From Prauserella muralis (lineage in GTDB: Bacteria > Actinomycetota > Actinomycetes > Mycobacteriales > Pseudonocardiaceae), in assembly GCF_003202285.1 (NCBI RefSeq), contig NZ_MASW01000014.1, positions 62,001-126,000 of the forward strand: a DNA stretch of 64,000 bases. The letters are read 5' to 3'. Position 1 is the first letter of the stretch, and the number at the start of each line of letters is the position of its first letter. Positions 34,314 to 43,048 of the stretch are shown here, one piece after another. The notes under the pieces were generated by a model. It ran no database searches, was not told where the DNA came from, and was given only the letters and a program-made list of their open reading frames with translations. A program made the position numbers and the translations under genes.

Positions 34314-35075
34314 ATGCGAATCAAGGACGCGGTGGGGCTGGTGACCGGTGGGGCTTCCGGGCTCGGCGCGGGAACTGTGCGGTTGCTCGTGGAGCGAGGC
34401 GCTCGGGTTGCGGTGCTCGACCTACCCGGCTCGGCCGGACAGCAACTGGTGGCCGAGTTAGGGCCGGCCACCCGGTTCTTCCCCTGCGACGTCTCCCGGA
34501 CCGATGAGGTCGAGCGGGCCGTTGCCGAGGCGGTGGCGGCGTTTGGCCGAATCGATGCGTGTGTGAACGCCGCAGGGATCAGCCCGGCGGCCCGAGTGCT
34601 GTCCCGCCGGGGGGAACTGCATCCGTTGGACGTCTTCCGCCGCACAGTGGAGATCAACCTCATGGGTACGTTCGATGTGTTGCGCCGCGCGGTGCAAGCG
34701 ATGGCACACAACTCGCCGTCGGATGAAGGTGAGCGTGGGTTGATCGTGAACGTGTCCTCCGCGGCAGCACTCGAGGGTCAGGCCGGGCAGGCCGCCTACG
34801 CGGCGTCGAAGGGCGGGATCGTGGCGTTGACGCTGCCGCTGGCGCGCGACCTCGCACCATTGGGGATCCGGGTCATGACAGTCTGTCCAGGAGTGATGGA
34901 CACCGGCATGTTGGCCGACGCGGACGAGAAACGGCGAGCAGGACTGCTGGACCTGCACGTCTTTCCCAAACGGTTGGGGACCCCGCGCGATTTCGCTCTG
35001 CTGGTGGCGAGCTTCATGGAAAACACCCTGCTCAACGGCGAGGTGGTGCGCCTGGACGCGGCAGCCCGACTCTGA
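34314..35075 (+). CDS. SDR-family 3-hydroxyacyl-CoA dehydrogenase-like protein
   Basis: The ATG at 34314 (MRIKDAVGLVTGGASGLGAG) gives 253 residues. Cofactor motif: TGGASGLG. Structural motif: NAAG. Active site: Ser in VNVSSAAALEG and YAASKGG. The sequence type, with an acidic residue (LDLPG) after the second strand, indicates NAD+. It resembles type-2 3-hydroxyacyl-CoA dehydrogenases (HSD10 group) and is a paralogue of 38577. It would oxidise the 3-hydroxyacyl-CoA made by the hydratases in the block. Confidence 0.92.
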   Translation: MRIKDAVGLVTGGASGLGAGTVRLLVERGARVAVLDLPGSAGQQLVAELGPATRFFPCDVSRTDEVERAVAEAVAAFGRIDACVNAAGISPAARVLSRRGELHPLDVFRRTVEINLMGTFDVLRRAVQAMAHNSPSDEGERGLIVNVSSAAALEGQAGQAAYAASKGGIVALTLPLARDLAPLGIRVMTVCPGVMDTGMLADADEKRRAGLLDLHVFPKRLGTPRDFALLVASFMENTLLNGEVVRLDAAARL

Positions 35076-35087
35076 GCGCGGAAGAGG

Positions 35088-35103
35088 TCTAACAAACGGT
35101 AGA
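35088..35103. promoter_or_regulatory. Operator-like site G upstream of the TetR gene
   Basis: TCTAACAAACGGTAGA is an imperfect dyad (TCTA-C/G-TAGA) similar to sites A-F but with a 4-base shorter spacer. It lies 43 bases upstream of the TetR start, where an autoregulatory site is expected. Confidence 0.5.
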
Positions 35104-35146
35104 GTTCCTAGGTGGGGAAATCAGCACGGCCACGAGAGGACGATCA

Positions 35147-35899
35147 TTGCAACCAGCAGGACGGCGTGCGCGTCGCGGGGCGGAGCGCAAGCCACGCGAG
35201 CAGCGCTGGACGCAGCTCGTCGAGGTGGCTACCCAGGTGTTTTACGAAAAGGGCTACGAGGCCGCCTCACTGCAGGACATCGCCGATCGCGTTGGCATGC
35301 TCAAGGGCAGCCTGTACTACTACATTCAGTCCAAGGAGGACCTGCTCTTCGACGTGATCAGCACGGTGCACCGGGACGGGCTGGCCAATATCCAGGTGTG
35401 CGCGGCCATCAACGGCGATGGGTTGCAGCGGCTGGAGAACGTCATTATCGGGCATGTCGAGCACACGTGTCGCACCCTGGTGGCGACCACCGTGTTCCTC
35501 CACGAGCTGGCCGCGCTGCCCGCGGAACGCCGCCAGGAGGTACTCGGAAGCGAGCACGCCTACCAGAGTGTGTTCCGAGACCTGATCGCCGAAGGCCAAC
35601 GCGAAGGCGTTGTCCGGGCGGAGCTGGATGCGCGGCTGGCCGCGCTGTCCATCCTGGGCTCCACCAACTGGGTCTACCGCTGGTATCGCCCGGGGGGGCG
35701 GTATTCGCCGCAGCAGATCGGCAGGCAGCTTGCCGACATGAACGTGCGGGCGATCGCGACCACCGAGGCGGTGACTGCCCGGGAGCAATGCCCCCACCCG
35801 CGGGGGGTAGGCGCCAGGCGCCGAGCGGCGATAGAGACAGGACCGCGGCCTCGCGACGCAGACGCCGGCACATCGAACTCAGACGGGAGTGCGTCGTGA
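35147..35899 (+). CDS. TetR-family regulator, candidate master repressor of the 16-37 kb block
   Basis: A TTG start (35147) behind GAGAGGA gives 250 residues; a GTG slightly downstream is possible. The HTH is canonical: VATQVFYEKGYEAASLQDIA, DRVGMLKGSLYYYIQSKEDL. The helical C-domain is about 190 residues, ending in a disordered Arg/Asp-rich tail. The overlap with the next SDR gene (GTGA) makes it part of an operon. It is the only transcription factor gene inside the block that shares the CTACC-N8-GGTAG palindrome, so it is the natural candidate to bind it. Acyl-CoA effectors are common for such repressors. Confidence 0.9.
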   Translation: MQPAGRRARRGAERKPREQRWTQLVEVATQVFYEKGYEAASLQDIADRVGMLKGSLYYYIQSKEDLLFDVISTVHRDGLANIQVCAAINGDGLQRLENVIIGHVEHTCRTLVATTVFLHELAALPAERRQEVLGSEHAYQSVFRDLIAEGQREGVVRAELDARLAALSILGSTNWVYRWYRPGGRYSPQQIGRQLADMNVRAIATTEAVTAREQCPHPRGVGARRRAAIETGPRPRDADAGTSNSDGSAS

Positions 35900-36723
35900 C
35901 GAACGGGTGGACGCCGCGAACGGGACAGCTGGCCGGCAGGGTCGCCGTGGTGACAGGAGGCTCACGCGGAGTTGGCCGCGCGATCGCCTGCCGACTCGCC
36001 GTCGACGGCGCCGCGATCGCCGTCAACTACCGCCGCGATGCCCGTGCCGCATCCGAGGTGGTTGAGACTATCACCGCGCGCGGCGGTGTCGCCCGCGCCT
36101 ACCAAGCGGCGGTGGACGACCCCGAGGCCGTCCAGGGCATGCTCGGCGCTGTTCGAAGCGATCTCGGAGAGGTCGATATCGTGGTCAGCAACGCCGGAAT
36201 GGCCAGTCGGAGCACGCGCATCGCGGACACCCCGGAGGAGGAGTACCGACGGCTGCTGCAGGTGCACGCGCTCGGCCCGTTGCAGCTGATCCGGCAATTG
36301 TTGCCGGGCATGCGGGAGCGCCAGCGCGCCGACGTGGTGATCATCTCCAGCGCCATCGTCGAGGCCACCCCGGCGGGCGGCGCGCCCTACACGATGGCCA
36401 AGGCCGCGATCGAGGCGGCGGCACGCACCCTGGCCCGCGAGGAGCGACCCTTCGGGATCCGGGTCAATATTGTCGCGCCCGGGCTGGTCGCCACGGAGAT
36501 GGGCGAGCGGCTGGTCCGCGCCACCGTCCCCGGCCGCACGCTGGCGGCGCTGGATGCGCACTATCCGTTCGGGCGGGTCTGCCGCCCCGACGACGTGGCG
36601 GGCGTTGTGACCTTTCTCCTGTCCCCCGACGCCGGTTATGTCACCGGTCAACGCCTCGTCGTCGACGGCGGCGGGCCCGAGCTCGGTCTTGTCACCGCGC
36701 CGACCGAGGAGACAACCCGATGA
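35896..36723 (+). CDS. SDR-family oxidoreductase
   Basis: GTG 35896 overlaps the TetR stop (GTGA), with GGGAG upstream; 275 residues. Cofactor motif TGGSRGVG, then NYRRDARAASEV, where the Arg suggests NADPH preference. NAG in SNAGMASRS, Ser in IISSAIVEATP and YTMAKAA as the active-site Tyr/Lys. The C-terminus VTGQRLVVDGGGPEL is classic FabG-like. Either a ketoreductase or a dehydrogenase role is possible. Confidence 0.9.
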   Translation: MTNGWTPRTGQLAGRVAVVTGGSRGVGRAIACRLAVDGAAIAVNYRRDARAASEVVETITARGGVARAYQAAVDDPEAVQGMLGAVRSDLGEVDIVVSNAGMASRSTRIADTPEEEYRRLLQVHALGPLQLIRQLLPGMRERQRADVVIISSAIVEATPAGGAPYTMAKAAIEAAARTLAREERPFGIRVNIVAPGLVATEMGERLVRATVPGRTLAALDAHYPFGRVCRPDDVAGVVTFLLSPDAGYVTGQRLVVDGGGPELGLVTAPTEETTR

Positions 36724-37757
36724 TGCAGGTGAGGGCCGACGACCCGACTGGGAATTGGGCGGCCCCCGGGGTGTACCGAGTCGCCCCCGGGGTGCACCGC
36801 ATCCCGCTACCCCTCCCCGGCGACGCACTCACCGCAGTCAACGTGTATGCCGTCGACGACGGCACCACGCTGGCCTTGATCGACTCCGGCCAAGCCCTGG
36901 CCACCTCCCGCGACCTGCTGGCCGCGGCCCTCAACGCGCTCGGCTGCGGCCTCGCCGACGTGCGCCGCTTCCTCGTCACCCACCTGCACCGCGACCACTA
37001 CACCCAGGCGGTGGCGCTGCGCCGCGAGTTCGGTACCGCCATCACCCTGGGCGCAGGCGAGGAGCCCTCGCTGCGGATCGCCGGCAGCCCGGCTCACCAG
37101 CTCACGCCCCAGGCCGAATTACTCACCCGGTGCGGCGCCACGGCACTGCTGCGGCGCCTGCGCGGGATCGACCCCCGCGACGGCATCCCCCGCGACATCT
37201 GGGAAGCCCCCAACGACTGGTTGACCGGCGGCACCACCGTTCCCGTCGGGGCGCGCACACTCGACGCCGTCGCCACACCGGGGCACACGCGGGGGCATCT
37301 CGTCTTCCACGAGCAGACAGCCGGGATACTCTTCGCCGGAGACCACGTGCTGCCACACATCACCCCCTCGATCGGCTTCGAAGCCGCCCTGGCACCCTTC
37401 CCCCTGCGCGACTATCTCGGATCATTGCGCCTGGTACGCGCCATGCCGGACGCCCGGCTACTTGCCGCGCACGGGCCCGTGACCACCAGCGTGCACGCCC
37501 GGGTCGACGAACTACTCGTCCACCACGACACCCGGCTCACCGCAGCCAGCCGACTGGTCGCCCGCGGACGAAATACCGCCTACGCCGTAGCCGACGGGCT
37601 GACCTGGACCCGGCGTGAGCGCCGTCTGATCGAGCTGGACCCCTTCAACCAGATGCTGGCCGTCCTGGAAACCAAGGCGCACCTCGACCTGCTGGTGCTC
37701 CAGGAACAGTTGATCACCGAGGACATCGACGGTATCACGCACTACCGGGCACCCTAG
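36720..37757 (+). CDS. MBL-fold metallo-hydrolase
   Basis: The 345-residue beta-lactamase-fold protein has the metal signature THLHRDHYTQAV (H-x-H-x-D-H). Further ligands are the His in TPGHTRGHLVF, the Asp in LFAGDHVLPH and a late His (AAHGPV). Residues 255-345 add a winged-helix-like C-terminal domain, as seen in LACTB2-like and actinobacterial CoA-pathway members. It may hydrolyse a thioester or lactone of the pathway. The start overlaps the SDR stop (ATGA). Confidence 0.88.
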   Translation: MMQVRADDPTGNWAAPGVYRVAPGVHRIPLPLPGDALTAVNVYAVDDGTTLALIDSGQALATSRDLLAAALNALGCGLADVRRFLVTHLHRDHYTQAVALRREFGTAITLGAGEEPSLRIAGSPAHQLTPQAELLTRCGATALLRRLRGIDPRDGIPRDIWEAPNDWLTGGTTVPVGARTLDAVATPGHTRGHLVFHEQTAGILFAGDHVLPHITPSIGFEAALAPFPLRDYLGSLRLVRAMPDARLLAAHGPVTTSVHARVDELLVHHDTRLTAASRLVARGRNTAYAVADGLTWTRRERRLIELDPFNQMLAVLETKAHLDLLVLQEQLITEDIDGITHYRAP

Positions 37758-37765
37758 TCGCGACG

Positions 37766-37800
37766 CTCGGCATAGCCGAGACGCTCGGCGGCAACGCCGA
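37766..37800 (+). terminator. Two tandem hairpins after the MBL gene
   Basis: The first is CTCGGC-ATA-GCCGAG (37766-37780). The second is TCGGCG-GCAA-CGCCGA (37785-37800), with a GNRA-type loop. Both follow the stop at 37757 within 45 bases and probably end the SDR/TetR/MBL transcript. Confidence 0.6.
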
Positions 37801-37989
37801 ATTAACGCGTGATCGTGTCCCACGCCACCTGCGGACCGCACTCGCTCCACCTTCCCCGGTCTGCCCGCGCATGACACAGCGACGAAACGGCGCCGTGCGT
37901 TGCCTTGGCCAGACACTGCCGCGCACCGGGCGAGACCACCGGGGAAACCGGCGTTGATCCCGTCAGCCGATGTGGGGGGTCATGCGCCC

Positions 37990-38540
37990 AGTGGGCGGCG
38001 GAGGCGGCGATCATGCGCTCATCCGGCTCCGACCTCGCCCTCATCCGCCCCACTGGGCAATACGACGGTGACCACATCGTGCTGGACGGGGCGAAGACGT
38101 TCATCACTAACAGTTTCCCAGGCCGACCTGGTGATCGTCCTAGCGCGCACCGGCGAGCAGGGACGGCAGGGGCCTGAGCCTGATGGTGGTGGTCGAGGCG
38201 GACACGCCCGGCTTCCCGCGGGGTCCAACACTGGGTAAGGTCGGCAAGAAGGCCCAGGATACGGCAGAACTGTACGTCGACGGCTGCGCGATGTCCAGAA
38301 GCAACGTCCTTGGGGCTGAGGGGCGCCTTCTCGGTAATGAGGACGACTCCTCTCACGAGAGAACGACTGGCGATCGCGCTGGGCGCACTCGCCGCCGCGA
38401 TCAAGGCACTCGCGCTGGCCCTGGACTACACCGCCGAGCGCACCACGTTACGTTAGGCGGCTGGCTGGCCCGCCACCAGGTTGTCGGGCACAAGCTCGCC
38501 GAGATGCACACCAACCTGCAGATGGTGACGACAGGGCCGG
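37990..38540 (+). pseudogene. Acyl-CoA dehydrogenase remnant
   Basis: Pieces appear in changing frames: SDLALIRPTGQYDGDHIVLD and GAKTFITN near 38025-38110, then ADLVIVLARTGEQGRQG, VVVEADTPGFPRGPTLGKVG, KKAQDTAELYVDG and finally LAEMHTNLQMV near 38500. N-terminal and C-terminal domains are missing, and several small deletions and frameshifts separate the pieces. The rest of the 37758-38576 gap shows no gene. Confidence 0.75.
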
Positions 38541-38576
38541 GTATGGCCGTTCGTGGTTAGCGTTGGTGGGAGGGGG

Positions 38577-39338
38577 TCAGACCATTCGCGCGCCAGCGTC
38601 GATGGACAGGGTGGCTGCGTTGAGGTAGCGGTTCTCGGCGATGTGGCTGACGAGGGCGGCGAGCTCGTCGGGGTGGCCCATTCTGGGCGGGTTGAGGACC
38701 ATGCTGGTCAAACCCGAGCGGACCTTATCGGGCATGCCGGCTGTGATACCGGTATCGAAGAGGCCGGGAGCGATGGTGACGACCCGGATTCCATGGTCGG
38801 CCAGGTCTCGGGCAGCCGGGAGCATGAGGCCGATGAGGCCGGCCTTGCTCGCGGCGTAGGCGGCTTGTCCTTTCTGACCCTGCCAGGCGGCTCCGGAGGA
38901 GATGTTGATGACGATCCCGCGTTCGCCGTCTTCTCCGGGGTCGTTGCGGGCCATGAGCGCGGTGCAGTGCCGCATGACGTCGAAGGCGCCGAGCAGGTTG
39001 GTCGTGACGACCGCGCGGAAGTCGGCAAGTGGCAGCGGCTGGCCGTGGTGTAGCACCTTGCCGGGCGTGGCGACGCCGGCGGCGTTGACGCAGAGGTGCA
39101 CCGCGCCGAGGTTCTCCTCGATTGTCGTCATGGCCGCTGTGACGGATTCCTCGTCGGCCACGTCGACGGGTACCGGCAGAAGGTTGTCCCTGTTCTCCGC
39201 CGCGAGACGTCGGGCTGCGTCGCTGTCCCGGTCGAGGACGGCGACCCGGGCACCCCGGCCTGCCAGGGCGCGGGTGGTGGCGAGCCCGAGGCCGGAAGCG
39301 GCGCCGGTGACGACGGCGACTCGGTCTTTCAGGTCCAT
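38577..39338 (-). CDS. SDR-family 3-hydroxyacyl-CoA dehydrogenase-like protein
   Basis: The ATG at 39338 behind GAAGGAGA gives 253 residues. It has TGAASGLGLATTRALAGRGA, LDRDSDAARRL (NAD-type Asp), NAAGVATPG, INISSGAAWQGQKGQ and the YAASKAG active site. It is similar along its length to the 34314 protein, including YLNAATLSIDAGARM at the end. As last gene of the 43-38.6 kb operon it would provide the hydroxyacyl-CoA oxidation step. Confidence 0.92.
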   Translation of the reverse strand: MDLKDRVAVVTGAASGLGLATTRALAGRGARVAVLDRDSDAARRLAAENRDNLLPVPVDVADEESVTAAMTTIEENLGAVHLCVNAAGVATPGKVLHHGQPLPLADFRAVVTTNLLGAFDVMRHCTALMARNDPGEDGERGIVINISSGAAWQGQKGQAAYAASKAGLIGLMLPAARDLADHGIRVVTIAPGLFDTGITAGMPDKVRSGLTSMVLNPPRMGHPDELAALVSHIAENRYLNAATLSIDAGARMV

Positions 39339-39348
39339 GGTCTCTCCT

Positions 39349-40128
39349 TCACCGGCCCGTCCAGCGTGGCGCGCGTTTCGCCACAAAGGAGCGGGAGCCT
39401 TCGTGGTAGTCCTGGGTGCCTTCGAGCGCGGCGAGTTCGCGTTCGGCCAAGGCCCAACGTTCGTCCTCTGTGTGGTCTCGGCCCGCGAGGATCGCCCGGC
39501 GGGCCCCTCGCACGGCCAGGGGAGCGTTGCCGCAGATCTCGGTGGCCAGGTCGAGGGCTGCGTCCCGTGCGGTGCCGGCGGGAACCGTGCGGGAGATCAG
39601 TCCCAGCGTGGCAAGCCGTTCGGCGGGCCACGGGGCCGCGGTGAGCGCGAGTTCCAGGGCGGCTTTCTCGCCGATGAGTCGCGGGAGGTTGGCCAGCCCG
39701 CCACCGATCGCCAGCAGCGAGCGGGCGGTCTCGGGGATGCCCAGGCGGACGCCTTCGGCGGCGATGATCAGGTCGCAGGCGATGGCGAGTTCCATGCCAC
39801 CGGCCAGCGCGTCACCGTCCAGGGCGGCCACGATGGGTTTGCTGCGTTCGCGGCGGACGAACCCGGCGAAGCCGCCTCGGTGGGTGAGCAGTTCGGGGAA
39901 GTTCCCGCCTGCGACGGTGTTGAGGTCGGCGCCGGCGCAGAACACCGGGCCCTCCCCGGTGAGCACGCCTGCCCAGAGGTCCTCGTCGTGCTCGAGGTCG
40001 TCAACGGCGGATTCGAGGCTCGCCGCCAGGGCTGGGTTCACCGCGTTGCGGGCGTGTGGGCGGTGGAGGGTGATGAGCAGGACACGCCCGTGGCGTTCGG
40101 TCCGCACCGGCACGTCCTTTTCACTCAT
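39349..40128 (-). CDS. Enoyl-CoA hydratase
   Basis: The ATG at 40128 lies inside the ligase 3' end (8-base overlap); 259 residues. Crotonase motifs are LHRPHARNAVNPALAASL, GPVFCAGADLNTV, GDALAGGMELAIACDLIIAA and GIPETARSLLAIGGGLANLP. The ending FVAKRAPRWTGR is usual for actinobacterial EchA. It forms the hydration step of the local beta-oxidation set. Confidence 0.92.
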   Translation of the reverse strand: MSEKDVPVRTERHGRVLLITLHRPHARNAVNPALAASLESAVDDLEHDEDLWAGVLTGEGPVFCAGADLNTVAGGNFPELLTHRGGFAGFVRRERSKPIVAALDGDALAGGMELAIACDLIIAAEGVRLGIPETARSLLAIGGGLANLPRLIGEKAALELALTAAPWPAERLATLGLISRTVPAGTARDAALDLATEICGNAPLAVRGARRAILAGRDHTEDERWALAERELAALEGTQDYHEGSRSFVAKRAPRWTGR

Positions 40129-41788
40129 TGAGCGTGCCCTGGGTGTAGAGGCCGTGGTACTCGGCGACGATCGTCTTCTTGTTGGTTTTGCCCACGCTGG
40201 TCTTCGGGATCTCGGCGACGAACCGGATCTCATCGGGCAGCTGCCAGCGAGCGAAACGTTCCAGCAGCAGCTCGCGGAGATCGTCCTCGGTGACCTGGGC
40301 GTCTTCTTTGGTTACCACCAGCGCGAGGGGGCGTTCTTGCCATTTGTCGTGTGGTAGGCCGACGACGGCGGCATCGAGGACGTTCGGGTGCCCGGCGATC
40401 GCGTTTTCCATGTCGATGGAGGAGATCCACTCGCCGCCGCTTTTGATGACGTCCTTGATCCGGTCGACGACCTTGAGGTAGCCGTCGGGGTCGATGGTGC
40501 CGGCGTCGCCGCTGTGCCAGTACCCGTCGCGGAAGGCCTCCTCGCTGGCCGGGGCGTCGTGATAGCGGCCGGCGATCCAGGGTCCGGCCATGCATATCTC
40601 GCCGACGGTCGTGCCGTCATGGTTCACGTCCTGGCCATCCTCGTCGAGGACGCGGACGTCGACGCCGGTCACGGGCAGTCCCTGTTTGCGTTTGAGATCC
40701 CACTGCTCATCGGGGGTCAGCCTGTCGCGCACGGAGGGTTTGAGCCGGTAGTTGACCGCGACCAGCGGGGTGGTCTCGGTGGCGCCGTAGGCGTGGATGA
40801 TCTCCGCACCGGTGAGTTCCTGGAACCCGCGCATCATCGACAGCGGCGGTTCGGTGGCCCCGGAGAGGAACCGGGCGCGGCTGAAGTCGGGCTTGTCGTC
40901 CAGGGTGCGGATGTAGTGCAGCATCGGCTGAAAGATCGCCGGGGCCCCGTGGGCGATGGTCACCTGCTCGGCGATCATCAGGTCGACCAGTGGGGTGATC
41001 TCCTCGGCGGTGTAGCGGCCGGGAAAGATGAGCTTGGCGCCCATCATCACGCACGAGTAGAACAGCCCCCACGATTGGCCGTGGAACATCGGCACGATCA
41101 CCAGGGCGCAGTCGTCGCTGTTGATTCCCAGGTAGGCGGCCATGGTCAGCGAGTGCAGGTGGATGTTGCGGTGGGAGTAGTACACCCCCTTGGGCCGGCC
41201 GGTGGTGCCGGAGGTGTAGCAGGCGGAGTAGGCGCTGGTCTCGTCGACCATCGGCCAGTTATACTCCTCGGGCGCGTCGGCGAGGAGTTCCTCGTAGCCG
41301 TACACCGGGGACAGGGTCGTGGCGATCTCGGAGACCGGGCGGTCGGACATGACGATGAAGCCCTTGACCTGGGGTAGGTTTCCGGCGATGGCCTCGGCGA
41401 TCGGCAGGAGGGACTCGTCGACGCAGATGTAGGAGACCTCGCTGTGCTGGCCGACGTAGCTCAGGTCGTCGGTGGAGATCCGCAGGTTCATCTGCAGCAG
41501 CACCGCCCCGGTGCCGGGAATGGCGAAGTAGAGCTCGAAGTGTCGGTGGGAGTTCCAGTCCAGCACGCCGACACGGTCACCGGGGGCCACGCCCAGGGAC
41601 TCCAGTGCGTTGGCCAGGCGCATCATGCGGCGGTGGGCCTGGGCGTAGGTGTAGCGACCCAGCCCGGCGGGGGTGTAGTAGACGATCTCCTGTTCCGGGT
41701 AGGTGCGGGCGGCGTGCCGGATGAAGGTCGTAGTGTTCAGCTGGTAATCGTCCATCGAGGTGGCGGGATGCCCGGTGACGCGCCTCAT
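40121..41788 (-). CDS. Fatty-acid-like AMP-forming CoA ligase
   Basis: The 555-residue protein has the standard P-loop CYTSGTTGRPKGVYYSHRN, HAYGATETTPLVAV, HSGDAGTIDPDGYLKVVDR, IKDVIKSGGEWISSIDME and the catalytic-lysine region KTSVGKTNKKTIVAEY. The DVIKSGGEWIS motif groups it with medium/long-chain fatty-acid ligases of the FadD/AlkK type. It starts at ATG behind GAGAGGAG, 36 bases after the acyl-CoA dehydrogenase gene. Confidence 0.93.
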   Translation of the reverse strand: MRRVTGHPATSMDDYQLNTTTFIRHAARTYPEQEIVYYTPAGLGRYTYAQAHRRMMRLANALESLGVAPGDRVGVLDWNSHRHFELYFAIPGTGAVLLQMNLRISTDDLSYVGQHSEVSYICVDESLLPIAEAIAGNLPQVKGFIVMSDRPVSEIATTLSPVYGYEELLADAPEEYNWPMVDETSAYSACYTSGTTGRPKGVYYSHRNIHLHSLTMAAYLGINSDDCALVIVPMFHGQSWGLFYSCVMMGAKLIFPGRYTAEEITPLVDLMIAEQVTIAHGAPAIFQPMLHYIRTLDDKPDFSRARFLSGATEPPLSMMRGFQELTGAEIIHAYGATETTPLVAVNYRLKPSVRDRLTPDEQWDLKRKQGLPVTGVDVRVLDEDGQDVNHDGTTVGEICMAGPWIAGRYHDAPASEEAFRDGYWHSGDAGTIDPDGYLKVVDRIKDVIKSGGEWISSIDMENAIAGHPNVLDAAVVGLPHDKWQERPLALVVTKEDAQVTEDDLRELLLERFARWQLPDEIRFVAEIPKTSVGKTNKKTIVAEYHGLYTQGTLNE

Positions 41789-41824
41789 GAGGGGCTCCTC
41801 TCGTAGTGTGTGTCAACCAACTTC

Positions 41825-42994
41825 TCAGCCGACGTAGTCGCGACCGATGAGGTCGCGGGCGATGACGAGTTTCTGGATCTGCGGCGTGCCGTCGCCGATC
41901 TGCAGTCCGCTGACATCGGCCAGGAGCTGTTGTAGGGGCATCTCGGTCGACCAGCCGACGTGCCCGTGCAGCACGATGCAGTCGTTGATCGCCTGGCAGG
42001 CCACCCGCGGGATCCACCACTTGCACATCGCCGCCTCCCGACTATGCGGCAGGCCCGCCGCGCGCAGGCCCAGGGCGCGGTAGCATAGCCACCGGGCGGC
42101 CTCGAGGTAGGTGTCGTGCTCGGCGAGAGGGAAGGAGACCCCCTGGTAACCGGCAATAACTTTGCCGAAGGCCTCCCGCTGGCGAGCCCAGTCAACGGTG
42201 GTCTCCATGGCCCGGCGCGCCGCCCCGATCACCATCAACCCGAGCAAGGCGCGGGTGAGGTCGAAATCCGCCAACTGTGCGCCGAGACCGCTGCCGTCGC
42301 CGGTCAGCTCGTACTCGCTGGGCACGAAGGTGTCCTCGAAGTTCACTGCGGCACGGCTGAGCGGGCGAAACCCCGGATCGGCGAAGCGCTGCCTGCCCAC
42401 GCTCGGATCGTCCAGCGCTACCAGCAGCCGACGCGTGCCACCCGAACGCAGCGCCGGATCGAGGGTGGCGACGACGATCGCATGCGAGGCGTGCATCCCC
42501 AGGGTGACCGACGTCTTCTCCCCGGTCAGGTGGTACCCGCCTTCGACCGGGCGGGCCCGCACGGTGGTGCCGGAGGCATCGGAGCCGCCGCGAGGCTCGG
42601 TCAAAGCCAAGGCCAGCACCTGCTCACCGGCGGTGACCGCACGCACGATCGGGTCAGCGACCTCGCTGGCCAGGCCGGCGTGCACGGCTGCCGCCAGTTC
42701 GGAACCGAACACCAGATAGGAGAGGTTGAAATCAGCCTTGGCCACCTGCTCGCAGGCGATGCCCAGGGTCACCGGGTCGGCGTCCTGCCCGCCGAGCTGA
42801 GCAGGCAGCGTGAGCCCCAGCAGTCCGTGCCGACCGAGCGCTTTGAGCTCGGTCCAGCACATCTCCTCCGAGGTGGCGCGCCGCAGGTAGCCGTCCTGGA
42901 ACTCGCGCTGCGCCAGCTTCGCCACGGTCTCCTCGAAGGTCTGGTGTTGCGGGGAGAAGACGAACGGGCCCGTATCTGGTAGATTGGATTGCAC
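41825..42994 (-). CDS. Acyl-CoA dehydrogenase
   Basis: The 389-residue protein has ALTEPRGGSDASGTTVRA, TGEKTSVTLGMHASHA, QREAFGKVIAGYQGVSFPLA, VLHGHVGWSTEMPLQQLLAD and the C-terminal SGLQIGDGTPQIQKLVIARD. At the usual YEGT position the sequence is GDGT, an Asp/Gly variation seen in some short/branched-chain enzymes. The GTG start at 42994 has no ribosome site and lies inside the GCACA/TGTGC dyad, so a leaderless transcript is likely. First gene of the beta-oxidation operon. Confidence 0.92.
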   Translation of the reverse strand: MQSNLPDTGPFVFSPQHQTFEETVAKLAQREFQDGYLRRATSEEMCWTELKALGRHGLLGLTLPAQLGGQDADPVTLGIACEQVAKADFNLSYLVFGSELAAAVHAGLASEVADPIVRAVTAGEQVLALALTEPRGGSDASGTTVRARPVEGGYHLTGEKTSVTLGMHASHAIVVATLDPALRSGGTRRLLVALDDPSVGRQRFADPGFRPLSRAAVNFEDTFVPSEYELTGDGSGLGAQLADFDLTRALLGLMVIGAARRAMETTVDWARQREAFGKVIAGYQGVSFPLAEHDTYLEAARWLCYRALGLRAAGLPHSREAAMCKWWIPRVACQAINDCIVLHGHVGWSTEMPLQQLLADVSGLQIGDGTPQIQKLVIARDLIGRDYVG

Positions 42995-43007
42995 ATATTT
43001 AGTGTGC
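42991..43007. promoter_or_regulatory. Candidate operator between acyl-CoA dehydrogenase and GntR genes
   Basis: GCACATATTTAGTGTGC has 5-bp complementary arms around an AT-rich centre. It sits in the narrow divergent region and overlaps the dehydrogenase start. The adjacent GntR-type regulator is the likely ligand. Confidence 0.45.
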
Positions 43008-43048
43008 CAAATTGCCCCGGAGCTTGTCGAGGTCCCGAGGAGGTGTCC

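Noticed and set aside
42975-42983. GGTAG half-site upstream region of the 41825 dehydrogenase
   Set aside because: It is inside the coding start of the dehydrogenase and lacks a left arm, so it is probably chance.
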